From positions 1-25,091 of the forward strand of contig CAMICU010000030.1 in assembly GCA_946223375.1 (NCBI GenBank): a stretch of 25,091 nt of DNA, in the 5' to 3' direction. A model generated the notes under the pieces. The model ran no database searches. It was not told where the DNA came from and saw only the letters and a program-made list of their open reading frames with translations. Below are positions 9,896-18,194 of this stretch, piece by piece (within the stretch, counting starts at the first letter, position 1; each line of letters opens with the position of its first letter). The position numbers and the translations under genes are program-made. The DNA comes from an uncultured Stenotrophomonas sp. GTDB taxonomy: Bacteria; Pseudomonadota; Gammaproteobacteria; Xanthomonadales; Xanthomonadaceae.

Positions 9896-10813
9896 TTGCG
9901 CGTGTTTCGATGGCTTTGGGGAGCCGTATTGGGACTGGCTGCATTACAGCCGGTCGCAGTCGGGGCGGTGGAGCGTTCGGTGCTGGTACTGGGGCGGATC
10001 AGCGATGATCCGAAGGCCCACTATGACCAGCTGAAACCCCTGCTGGACTATGTGGTGCCGCGCATGCGCGAGGTCGGCATCGTCGAGGGGCGGATCCTGA
10101 TGGCCAAGGATGCCCAGCAGATGGCCAGCTACCTGCGCCGCGGCCGGGTCGACTGGGTGACCGAGACCGCCGGTACCGCGATGTCCCTGCAGCAGCGGGC
10201 CGGTGCGACCCCGCTGCTGTTGACCGAGCGCAGCGGCGTCAGCGCCTACCAGAGTGTGTTCTTCGTGCGCCGCGACAGCCCGTTGACGGCGCTGGAGGAC
10301 CTCAAGGGCCGGACTCTGGCCATGCAGAGCGTGCTGTCCACCAGTGCCTACCTGGTGCCGGTGATGGAGCTGCTCGACCACGGCGTGAAGCCGGAGATCC
10401 TGCTCACGCCGGGCGATGCCCCGGCCGCCGATACGGTCGGATATGTGTTCGCGCGCTCGGAGCTGAACATCTCCACCTATGTCCACAAGCGGGTGGTGGA
10501 TGCCGGGGTGATCAGCAGCATCGACTGGAATGACGATCGCAGCATGCCGCCGGCGTTCCGCCGCGACATGCGCGTGCTGTACCGCAGCGAGCCGATGCCG
10601 CGGGCGCTGGAGATGGTCCGCGGTGACCTCGAGCCGGCGGTGCGCGCACGCCTGCAGGCGGTGCTGCTGGAGGCCAGCCGTGACCCGTTCGCGGGGCCGG
10701 CGCTGTCGAAATTCTTTGGAACCACCGGCTTCTATCCGGTGGACCCGGCCAGCCAGCGGACCCTGAGCCGCCTGCGCAACGGCCTGGCACGCATCCGCAT
10801 GGAGGTGGAATGA
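9896..10813 (+). CDS. PhnD-like periplasmic substrate-binding protein
   Basis: A 305-residue exported protein. A signal peptide (about 1-24, Trp/Leu/Ala-rich core, AVGA cleavage region) precedes a two-lobe binding-protein fold of the phosphate/phosphite/phosphonate (PhnD) type. Recognisable parts are YDQLKPLLDYVVPRM near the start, DWVTETAGTAMSLQQR, and the hinge pattern SAYQSVFFVRRDSPLTALEDLKGRTLAM then STSAYLVPVMELL. The start is a TTG at 9896, backed by AGGGGAG at 9881-9887 (8 bases upstream); a GTG at 9902 is the alternative. There are no ABC permease or ATPase genes nearby. Instead the stop overlaps the start of a membrane GGDEF-EAL gene (ATGA), so it more likely serves as a ligand-sensing partner than as a transporter subunit. 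The ligand is unknown; the family also binds other small anions. Confidence 0.85.
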   Translation: MRVFRWLWGAVLGLAALQPVAVGAVERSVLVLGRISDDPKAHYDQLKPLLDYVVPRMREVGIVEGRILMAKDAQQMASYLRRGRVDWVTETAGTAMSLQQRAGATPLLLTERSGVSAYQSVFFVRRDSPLTALEDLKGRTLAMQSVLSTSAYLVPVMELLDHGVKPEILLTPGDAPAADTVGYVFARSELNISTYVHKRVVDAGVISSIDWNDDRSMPPAFRRDMRVLYRSEPMPRALEMVRGDLEPAVRARLQAVLLEASRDPFAGPALSKFFGTTGFYPVDPASQRTLSRLRNGLARIRMEVE

Positions 10814-12957
10814 AGCTGCCACGCTTTGGACTACAGGCGCGTTTTCTGTTCGCCACCGGCGTCACCCTGGTGGTGGTGGTGCTGATCGTGGTGCTGATGC
10901 TGGCCCGCCAGGCCAGTGCCCAGCGCGAGGTGCTGCGCAGTAGTGGCGAGGTGGTGGGGCAGTTGTTCGAGCAGGGCGTCAGGGGGCGCGGGATGGCATT
11001 GGCCAATGCGCTGTCCGAGGCGCTGATCAACCCGCTCTACTATTCCGATCTGTCCGCGATCGGCGCCCTGGTGCGCAGCGCGGCGGCACAGAATTCGGTC
11101 AGCTACGTGCTGGTGCACGATCCGGAAGGGCGGCTGATCCACGACGGTTCCATCGATGTGGCCGGCTATGGCCAGCCGATGAGCGACCCGCTGGCTCAGG
11201 CGGCCATTGCCGCCGGCAAGCTGCAGGTGCAGGAATCGCCGGCGGTGCTGGAGGTGGACCTGCCGCTGTATATCGGCGACCAGCGCCTGGGCGGGGTACG
11301 GGTGGGCATGGACCTGGCGCCGGTGCGCGCGCAGGAAGCCCAGACCATGAGCATGCTGGCCCAGCGGATGGAGGAAACCTGGAAACGGCAGCTGCTGTGG
11401 GTGTCGGCGCTGATGCTGGTGCTGATCGGGCTGGCCTGCCTGACCGCGCTGCACGTGCAGCGCACCCTGGTGCGGCCGATCCGCTGGCTGGGCGAGGCCG
11501 CCCAGCGCATCGAGCGCGGTGACTACCAGGTGGAGCAGCAGACCACGCAGCGCAGTGACGAGATCGGCGAGCTGCTGCGTACGTTCGGACGGATGAGCCA
11601 CAGCATCGCCCGGCATGACCGCCAGGTCCGGCAGATGGCCTATACCGACGCCCTGACCGGGCTGACCAACCGGTTGGCCTTCCGTGAGGCGCTGGATGGC
11701 CACCTGCAGCGGGCGCGGCTGAGCCAGGGCACGCTGGCGCTGCTGTTCATCGATATCGACGAATTCAAGCGGGTCAACGACACGCTCGGGCACGAGGCCG
11801 GCGACGAGGCGCTGCTGCAGTTCGCCCAGCGCATCCGCAACGCGGTCGAGCAGATGGGCGACGAGCACGCGCTGCTGTCGCGCTTCGGTGGCGACGAGTT
11901 CGTGATCCTGATCGGCGACGGTGAGCGTGGCGCGGCCGCGGCGGCCAGCATGCTCGCCGAGCGGCTGGTGGTGGAGCTGGCGCAGCCGCTGCAGGTGCAG
12001 CAGCGCGAGATCTTCCTGGGCAGTTCGATCGGCATCACGCTGTTCCCAGACGATGCGCTGGATGCCACCGCGCTGCTGAAGAACGGCGACATCGCCATGT
12101 ACCAGGCCAAGCTGGCCGGCAAGAACTGCTTCCGTTACTACAGCCGGGCGATGGACCACGCCGTCGAACGGCGCCTGCACCTGGAGCAGGAGCTGCGCGG
12201 GGCCTGGGAGCGGGGCGAGCTGCGGCTGGTCTACCAGCCGATCTTCCGTACCCGCGACCGCACCCTGATCGGCGTGGAGGTGCTGCTGCGCTGGGATCAC
12301 CCCAAGCTTGGCGCCATTCCGCCGTCGGTGTTCATCGACGTGGCCGAGCAGAGCGGGCTGATCCAGGCGCTAGGGCCCAAGGTGCTGCGGGTGGCCTGCG
12401 AGCAGGCCACGCAGTGGCCGCGCAACGAGCTGGGCGAGGAGCTGTTCATCTCGGTCAACGTCTCGCCGCGGCAGCTGCGCAACGGTGACCTGGTCGAGCA
12501 GGTCGAGGCCAGCCTGCTCGCGTCCGGCCTTGCCGCCTCGCGCCTGCACCTGGAACTGACCGAAACCGCGTTGATCGGCGATGAGATGCTGGCCGCCACC
12601 CTGCTGGAGCGGCTGCACCGCACCGGCGTGCGGGTGTGGCTGGACGACTTCGGCACCGGCTTCTCTGGGCTCAGCCACCTGCGCCAGGTGCCGGTGGACG
12701 GGGTCAAGATCGACCGCAGCTTCGTCGCCGACATGGAGCGCGACCCGGACGACCTGGCGCTGACCACGGCCATCATCGCGATGGCCCATGCGCTGGGCAT
12801 CACCGTCGTCGCCGAGGGGGTGGAGCAGGAGGCGCAGTTCGAGCTGCTCAGCCAGCGCGGCTGCGACCTGGTGCAGGGCTACTGGCTGGGGCGGCCGCTG
12901 GATGCGGTCGGGCTGGTGCAGCTGCTGCAGTGCGACGCGCAGGCACTGCCGTGCTGA
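10810..12957 (+). CDS. Membrane sensor with GGDEF and EAL domains (c-di-GMP turnover)
   Basis: A 715-residue protein. TM1 (about 12-32), a ~160-residue periplasmic domain, TM2 (about 196-216), a HAMP-like linker (about 217-270), GGDEF (about 275-440) and EAL (about 455-705). The active-site GGDEF is intact at 360-364, so cyclase activity is possible. The inhibitory RxxD site expected at 351-354 reads DEHA, so product inhibition is probably lost. The EAL motif is EVL (490-492), an accepted variant, and the other phosphodiesterase residues are present: N550, the ELTE block (582-585), D612-D613, K633, E669 and Q689. Both activities are therefore plausible. It is translationally coupled to the upstream PhnD-like gene. 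The nearest known parallel in layout is NspS-MbaA of Vibrio cholerae, a periplasmic binding protein controlling a GGDEF-EAL protein. The stop lies one base from the convergent epmB stop. Confidence 0.95.
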   Translation: MKLPRFGLQARFLFATGVTLVVVVLIVVLMLARQASAQREVLRSSGEVVGQLFEQGVRGRGMALANALSEALINPLYYSDLSAIGALVRSAAAQNSVSYVLVHDPEGRLIHDGSIDVAGYGQPMSDPLAQAAIAAGKLQVQESPAVLEVDLPLYIGDQRLGGVRVGMDLAPVRAQEAQTMSMLAQRMEETWKRQLLWVSALMLVLIGLACLTALHVQRTLVRPIRWLGEAAQRIERGDYQVEQQTTQRSDEIGELLRTFGRMSHSIARHDRQVRQMAYTDALTGLTNRLAFREALDGHLQRARLSQGTLALLFIDIDEFKRVNDTLGHEAGDEALLQFAQRIRNAVEQMGDEHALLSRFGGDEFVILIGDGERGAAAAASMLAERLVVELAQPLQVQQREIFLGSSIGITLFPDDALDATALLKNGDIAMYQAKLAGKNCFRYYSRAMDHAVERRLHLEQELRGAWERGELRLVYQPIFRTRDRTLIGVEVLLRWDHPKLGAIPPSVFIDVAEQSGLIQALGPKVLRVACEQATQWPRNELGEELFISVNVSPRQLRNGDLVEQVEASLLASGLAASRLHLELTETALIGDEMLAATLLERLHRTGVRVWLDDFGTGFSGLSHLRQVPVDGVKIDRSFVADMERDPDDLALTTAIIAMAHALGITVVAEGVEQEAQFELLSQRGCDLVQGYWLGRPLDAVGLVQLLQCDAQALPC

Positions 12958-12958
12958 T

Positions 12959-13996
<1,038 letters not shown>

Positions 13997-14018
13997 TGGG
14001 GGTCAGAAAAACAGATAC

Positions 14019-14038
14019 CCCGCCTGATGGCGGGTTTT
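14019..14038 (+). terminator. Terminator-like hairpin in the epmB-efp gap
   Basis: A 6-bp GC stem (14019-14024 with 14029-14034) closed by TGAT and followed by TTTT. It points towards efp and ends about 58 bases before the efp start. As no + strand gene ends just before it, it could be an attenuator in the efp leader or simply a barrier for antisense read-through. A TCTAAT at 14043-14048 could be an efp -10 box downstream of it; if so the hairpin is not transcribed with efp. Confidence 0.4.
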
Positions 14039-14096
14039 CCATTCTAATCCTGCCGGCCGTTCGACGCGCCGGTTTTGCCACCTCAGGAGCTTCAGC

Positions 14097-14663
14097 ATGG
14101 CCAGTTACGGCATGAACGACGTCAAGAACGGGATGAAAATCCTGGTCAACAACCAGCCGGCCGTCATCATCGACACCGAGTACGTCAAGCCGGGCAAGGG
14201 CCAGGCCTTCACCCGCGTGAAGTACCGTCTGATCAAGGACGGCCGCACGCAGGAAGTGACCATGAAGTCCACCGACTCGCTGGATGCGGCCGACGTGGTC
14301 GATACCGACATGAACTTCATGTACAGCGACGGCGAGTACTGGCACTTCATGGACCCGGAATCGTTCGAGCAGGTGCAGGCCGACAAGGCCGGCATGAACG
14401 GCGCGGAGAAGTGGCTCAAGGGCGAGGAGTCCTGCGTGGTCACCCTGTGGAACGGTGCGCCGATCGACGTCACCCCGCCGAACTTCGTCGAGCTGAAGAT
14501 CACCGAGACCGACCCGGGCGTCCGTGGTGACACCTCCGGCGGTGGCGGCAAGCCGGCCACGCTGGAAACCGGCGCGGTGGTGCGTGTGCCGCTGTTCGTC
14601 AACCAGGACGAAGTGATCCGCGTGGACACCCGTTCGGGCGAATACTCGGCACGCGTCAAGTAA
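14097..14663 (+). CDS. efp: Translation elongation factor P
   Basis: A 188-residue EF-P, the normal length, with three beta-barrel domains: KOW-like (1-64), OB (about 65-127) and C-terminal OB (about 128-188). The modification loop YVKPGKGQAF places Lys34 at the lysylated position, as in E. coli, matching the adjacent epmB. EF-P relieves ribosome stalling at polyproline stretches. The ATG at 14097 has AGGAG (14085-14089) 7 bases upstream. The stop is only 3 bases from the next start, so the TMEM175-like gene may be co-transcribed, although a strong hairpin sits just after that junction. Confidence 0.98.
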   Translation: MASYGMNDVKNGMKILVNNQPAVIIDTEYVKPGKGQAFTRVKYRLIKDGRTQEVTMKSTDSLDAADVVDTDMNFMYSDGEYWHFMDPESFEQVQADKAGMNGAEKWLKGEESCVVTLWNGAPIDVTPPNFVELKITETDPGVRGDTSGGGGKPATLETGAVVRVPLFVNQDEVIRVDTRSGEYSARVK

Positions 14664-14666
14664 TCC

Positions 14667-15329
14667 ATGCGCGAGCCCGACGGCGTCCAGCAGGCTGTCC
14701 AGGAACCGGTCCGTGAGGACCGGTTCCCGCATGACCGGGTGGTTTTCTTCTGTGATGCGGTGTTCGCCATCGTCATCACCCTGCTGGCCATCGAGCTGCG
14801 GCTGCCCAGCCGCGAACTGATGGAAACCGTGGGGGCGAACGCGGCCTGGAGCGAGTCCTTCAGCCTGTTCGTCTCCTACGTGATCAGCTTCTTCGTGACC
14901 GGCCTGTTCTGGTCCGGGCACATGCTGACCTGGCGGCACGTCACCCGTGTCAACGGCCGCTTGGTGTGGCTGGCGCTGCTGCAGCTGTTCTTCGTGGTGC
15001 TGATGCCCTTCGCCACCCGTGAGTACGCTTCGGCGCTGGCCGGTGAGACCTCGGGGCGGTTCGTGTTCTACGCACTGGTGCTGACCGGCATCTCGCTGTT
15101 CTCCTGGCTGATCCGCCGCCAGGTGGTGAAGCAGGAGGGCCTGTACGAGAAGATCGGGCGGGCGCAGACCCGCTGGCTGCTGGCGCGCGGGGTCATTCCG
15201 TTCGTGGTGTTCGCCGCGACGATTCCGGTCGGGCTGCTGCTCCCCGGGCGTTGGACGGCGATGGTGTTCGCGCTGATTTTTCCGCTATCCGTCCTTGCCC
15301 GACGACGCATATTCGCGCGCGCTGATTGA
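14667..15329 (+). CDS. TMEM175 (DUF1211) family potassium channel-like protein
   Basis: A 220-residue integral membrane protein with about six hydrophobic segments. The first helix carries the family signature: R24 and then FFCDAVFAIVITLLAIEL. The usual F-S-D is F-C-D here (F28-C29-D30). Bacterial TMEM175 proteins form tetrameric potassium-leak channels whose pore is lined by this helix, so the same role is inferred. The ATG lies 3 bases after the efp stop and has no clear Shine-Dalgarno, which suggests coupling to efp translation. The first 23 residues are polar and non-conserved and are encoded across a perfect 11-bp inverted repeat (14702-14727). A later GTG start within the motif would remove the conserved Arg and is unlikely. 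Confidence 0.85.
   Translation: MREPDGVQQAVQEPVREDRFPHDRVVFFCDAVFAIVITLLAIELRLPSRELMETVGANAAWSESFSLFVSYVISFFVTGLFWSGHMLTWRHVTRVNGRLVWLALLQLFFVVLMPFATREYASALAGETSGRFVFYALVLTGISLFSWLIRRQVVKQEGLYEKIGRAQTRWLLARGVIPFVVFAATIPVGLLLPGRWTAMVFALIFPLSVLARRRIFARAD
14702..14727 (+). other. Strong hairpin inside the start of the TMEM175-like gene
   Basis: A perfect 11-bp inverted repeat (14702-14712 with 14717-14727) around a GTGA tetraloop. It begins 39 bases after the efp stop and lies in the first 20 codons of the downstream gene. No U-tract follows directly (the first T-run is at about 14742-14745), so it is not a textbook terminator. It may protect the efp 3' end or limit read-through into, or translation of, the channel gene. 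Confidence 0.6.
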
Positions 15330-15375
15330 GCGCGTGGCGTGCCGACGGAGCCCGGCAAGGACAGGGAGTTTTGAC

Positions 15376-16719
15376 ATGACGATGAACCAAGAAGCAGTCG
15401 AGCGCTGCGACCTCCTGATCGAAGCCGGCTATGTGGTCCCCGTCGAGCCGCACGCGGTGGTGCTGGAAGACCACGCGGTGGCGGTGAGTGACGGCCGCAT
15501 CGTGGCGGTGCTGCCGCGCGCGCAGGCGCGTGCCCGTTTCGCTGCCGCGCAGGTGGTCTCGCGCCCCGACGCGGCGCTGATCCCGGGCCTGGTCAACGCG
15601 CATACCCACAACCCGATGACGCTGCTGCGCGGCGTTGCCGACGACCTGCCGCTGATGACCTGGCTGCGCGAGCATATCTGGCCGGTGGAAGCGGCGGTGA
15701 TCGGCCCGGAGTTCGTCGCCGACGGCACCACCCTGGCCATCGCCGAGATGCTGCGCGGTGGCACCACCTGTGCCAACGAGAACTATTTCTTCGCCGACGT
15801 GCAGGCCGCCGTCTACAAGCAGCACGGGTTCCGTGCGCTGGTCGGCTCGGTGATCATCGATTTCCCCAGCGCCTGGGCCAAGAGCGATGACGAGTACTTC
15901 GCCCGTGCCACGGAGCTGCACGACCAGTGGCGCGGCGATCCGCTGATCGGCACCGCGTTCGCGCCGCATGCGCCGTACACGGTGAACGATGCCAACTTCG
16001 AGCGGGTGCGGATGCTGTCCGACCAGCTCGACATCCCGGTGCACCTGCACACCCACGAGACCGCGCAGGAAATCACCGACTCGATCAAGCTGCACGGCCA
16101 GCGCCCGCTGGCGCGGCTGGACCGGCTGGGCCTGGTCAACGACCGCCTGATCGCGGTGCACATGACCCAGCTGACCGACGCGGAGATCCACCTGTGCGCC
16201 GAGCGCGGCGTGAGCGTGGTGCATTGCCCGGAATCGAACCTGAAACTGGCGTCGGGTTTCTGCCCGGCCTGCGCGCTGGTGCGTGCCGGCGTCAACCTGG
16301 CCATCGGCACCGACGGCTGCGCCAGCAACAACGACCTGGACATGTTCAGCGAGAACCGCACCGCGGCCATCCTCGCCAAGGCCGTGGCCAATGACGCCAC
16401 CGCGCTGGACGCGGCGACCACGCTGCGTGCGGCCACGCTGGGCGGCGCGCGTGCGCTGGGCTTCGGCGACCGCATCGGCTCGATCGAGGTCGGCAAGCAG
16501 GCCGACCTGGCCTGCGTGGACCTGTCCGCGCTGGAGACCCAGCCGCTGCACCACGTGCTGTCGCAGCTGGTCTACGCCGCCGGCCGTCACCAGGTCAGCG
16601 ACGTCTGGATCGCCGGCAAGCCCAAGCTGGTGCAGCGCGAGCTGGTCGACATGGACGTGGCGGCGATCACCGCCAACGCCCGCCAGTGGCGCGACCGCAT
16701 CCGCACCATCCGCGCCTGA
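15376..16719 (+). CDS. mtaD: TRZ/ATZ family amidohydrolase, probable MTA/SAH deaminase
   Basis: A 447-residue amidohydrolase of the 5'-methylthioadenosine/S-adenosylhomocysteine deaminase group. Metal ligands: NAHTH (H76, H78), HLHTHETAQE with the third His, a downstream His in IAVHMTQL, and the Asp in GTDGCASNNDLDM. These enzymes deaminate the adenine ring of MTA, SAH or adenosine. In Pseudomonas aeruginosa the homologue PA3170 precedes ubiG and a HAD phosphatase, the same order as here, so MTA deaminase is the best call; other purine or guanidine substrates remain possible. Because UbiG releases SAH, a SAH-consuming neighbour makes sense. The ATG at 15376 has AGGGAG 7 bases upstream; an open frame to 15295 overlaps the previous gene and is not conserved. 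Confidence 0.82.
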   Translation: MTMNQEAVERCDLLIEAGYVVPVEPHAVVLEDHAVAVSDGRIVAVLPRAQARARFAAAQVVSRPDAALIPGLVNAHTHNPMTLLRGVADDLPLMTWLREHIWPVEAAVIGPEFVADGTTLAIAEMLRGGTTCANENYFFADVQAAVYKQHGFRALVGSVIIDFPSAWAKSDDEYFARATELHDQWRGDPLIGTAFAPHAPYTVNDANFERVRMLSDQLDIPVHLHTHETAQEITDSIKLHGQRPLARLDRLGLVNDRLIAVHMTQLTDAEIHLCAERGVSVVHCPESNLKLASGFCPACALVRAGVNLAIGTDGCASNNDLDMFSENRTAAILAKAVANDATALDAATTLRAATLGGARALGFGDRIGSIEVGKQADLACVDLSALETQPLHHVLSQLVYAAGRHQVSDVWIAGKPKLVQRELVDMDVAAITANARQWRDRIRTIRA

Positions 16720-16729
16720 CGGCGCAGCC

Positions 16730-16748
16730 GGGCCGCGTCGTGCGGCCC
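16730..16748 (+). other. Intercistronic hairpin between the deaminase gene and ubiG
   Basis: A perfect 7-bp GC stem, GGGCCGC and GCGGCCC, around a 5-base loop, just before the ubiG ribosome-binding site GAGG (16752-16755). There is no U-tract. It could mark an mRNA processing or stability point within one transcript. Confidence 0.4.
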
Positions 16749-16763
16749 CATGAGGACATCGAC

Positions 16764-17486
16764 ATGAGCGCAACTTCCAGCTCCACCAATTTCGATCAGG
16801 CCGAACTGGACAAGTTCGCCGCACTGGCCAACCGCTGGTGGGATGCCGACGGCCCGCAGAAGCCGCTGCACGCGCTCAATCCGGTGCGCCTGCGCTACGT
16901 GGCCGAGCGCGCCACGCTGCGTGGCGCCAAGGTGCTGGACATCGGCTGTGGCGGCGGCCTGCTCAGCGAGGCGCTGGCCAAGGAAGGGGCACAGGTGACG
17001 GCGATCGACCTGGCCCCGGAGCTGGTCAAGGTGGCGCGCCTGCACGGACTGGAATCGGGCGTGCAGGTGGACTACCGGGTGCAGGCCGCCGAGGACCTGG
17101 CCGCCGAGCAGCCGGGCGGCTTCGACGTGGTCACCTGCATGGAGATGCTCGAGCACGTGCCCGACCCGGGCGCGATCATCGATGCCTGCCAGCGCCTGCT
17201 GCGGCCGGGTGGCAAGCTGTTCCTGTCCACGATCAACCGCACCCCGGCGGCGTTCGCGGTGGCGGTGGTCGGCGCGGAGTACATCGCCCGCCTGCTGCCG
17301 CGCGGCACGCACCATTACCAGGAATTCATCAAGCCGGCCGAGCTGGGGGCATGGCTGCGCCAGTCGCGCCTGTCGCTGCAGGATGTCAGCGGCATGGCCT
17401 ACGAGCCGTGGCGCAACCGGGCCCGGCTGAGCAGCCGCACCGACATCAACTACCTGGCCTACGCGGTCAAGCCGGAACAGGCATGA
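16764..17486 (+). CDS. ubiG: Bifunctional ubiquinone O-methyltransferase UbiG
   Basis: A 240-residue class I SAM methyltransferase that performs both O-methylations in ubiquinone biosynthesis. The SAM motif VLDIGCGGGLLSE (about 52-64), the acidic post-I motif VTAIDLAPELV, and FDVVTCMEMLEHVPDP are clear. The N-terminal block FAALANRWWDADGPQKPLHALNPVRLRYV is diagnostic of UbiG. The ATG at 16764 has GAGG 8 bases upstream. It follows the deaminase gene by 44 bases, and its stop overlaps the next gene (ATGA), so the phosphatase gene is translationally coupled. Confidence 0.96.
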   Translation: MSATSSSTNFDQAELDKFAALANRWWDADGPQKPLHALNPVRLRYVAERATLRGAKVLDIGCGGGLLSEALAKEGAQVTAIDLAPELVKVARLHGLESGVQVDYRVQAAEDLAAEQPGGFDVVTCMEMLEHVPDPGAIIDACQRLLRPGGKLFLSTINRTPAAFAVAVVGAEYIARLLPRGTHHYQEFIKPAELGAWLRQSRLSLQDVSGMAYEPWRNRARLSSRTDINYLAYAVKPEQA

Positions 17487-18172
17487 CCGCCGCCGCGTTC
17501 CCGCAGGCGGCGCTGTTCGACCTGGACGGCACGCTGCTGGACAGCGCGCCGGACTTCATCGCCACCGCCAACCGCATGCGCCAGGCACGTGGCATGGAGC
17601 CGATCGCGCTGGAGCTGCTGCGTCCGGTCGTATCCAAGGGTTCGCGGGCGATGCTGGCCGCGGCGTTCCCGCAGATGGCCGAGAGCGAGCGGCACGCATT
17701 GGTGCCGGAGTTCCTGGATGTCTACGAGGCGTTGATCGGCCAGCATGCGCGCCTGTTCGACGGGGTCGCCACGCTGCTCGACACGCTGGAGCAGGCCGGC
17801 ACCCGCTGGGGCATCGTCACCAACAAGCCGGAATACCTGGCGCGGTTGATCCTGCCGCAGCTGGGCTGGGAGCAGCGCTGCGCGGTGCTGATCGGCGGCG
17901 ACACGCTGGCCGAGCGCAAGCCGCACCCGTTGCCGCTGGAAGTGGCGGCGCAGCGCATCGGCATCGCTGCCGGCGCCTGCGTGTACGTCGGCGATGACGA
18001 GCGCGACATCGTGGCCGCCCGTGCGGCCGGCATGCCGTCGGTGGCGGCGCTGTGGGGTTACCGCCTGGACGGTGACGATCCGCTGGCCTGGCAGGCCGAC
18101 CAACTCTGCGAGCTGCCGCGGCAGCTCTGGCAGGCGGCCGCATGGCCGGCCGCCAAGCGGGCTTCGGCCTGA
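17483..18172 (+). CDS. HAD-family phosphatase, MupP/Gph type
   Basis: A 229-residue haloacid dehalogenase phosphatase. HAD motifs: I, FDLDGTLLDS with D13 (nucleophile) and D15; II, IVTNKP; III, Lys in ERKPHP; IV, GDDERDI. A helical cap lies at about 20-90. The sequence is of the phosphoglycolate phosphatase class, but the position directly after ubiG matches Pseudomonas MupP (PA3172 region), which dephosphorylates MurNAc-6-phosphate in cell-wall recycling. On context MupP is favoured, while Gph cannot be ruled out from sequence alone. It overlaps ubiG by 4 bases (ATGA) and is followed after 22 bases by the next gene. Confidence 0.85.
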   Translation: MTAAAFPQAALFDLDGTLLDSAPDFIATANRMRQARGMEPIALELLRPVVSKGSRAMLAAAFPQMAESERHALVPEFLDVYEALIGQHARLFDGVATLLDTLEQAGTRWGIVTNKPEYLARLILPQLGWEQRCAVLIGGDTLAERKPHPLPLEVAAQRIGIAAGACVYVGDDERDIVAARAAGMPSVAALWGYRLDGDDPLAWQADQLCELPRQLWQAAAWPAAKRASA

Positions 18173-18194
18173 TCCAATCAACACGAGGTATGAC

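Noticed and set aside
15193..16824. A 543-codon minus-strand frame opposite the deaminase gene
   Set aside because: The plus-strand product has a full set of amidohydrolase motifs, while the minus frame is compositionally biased and shows none.
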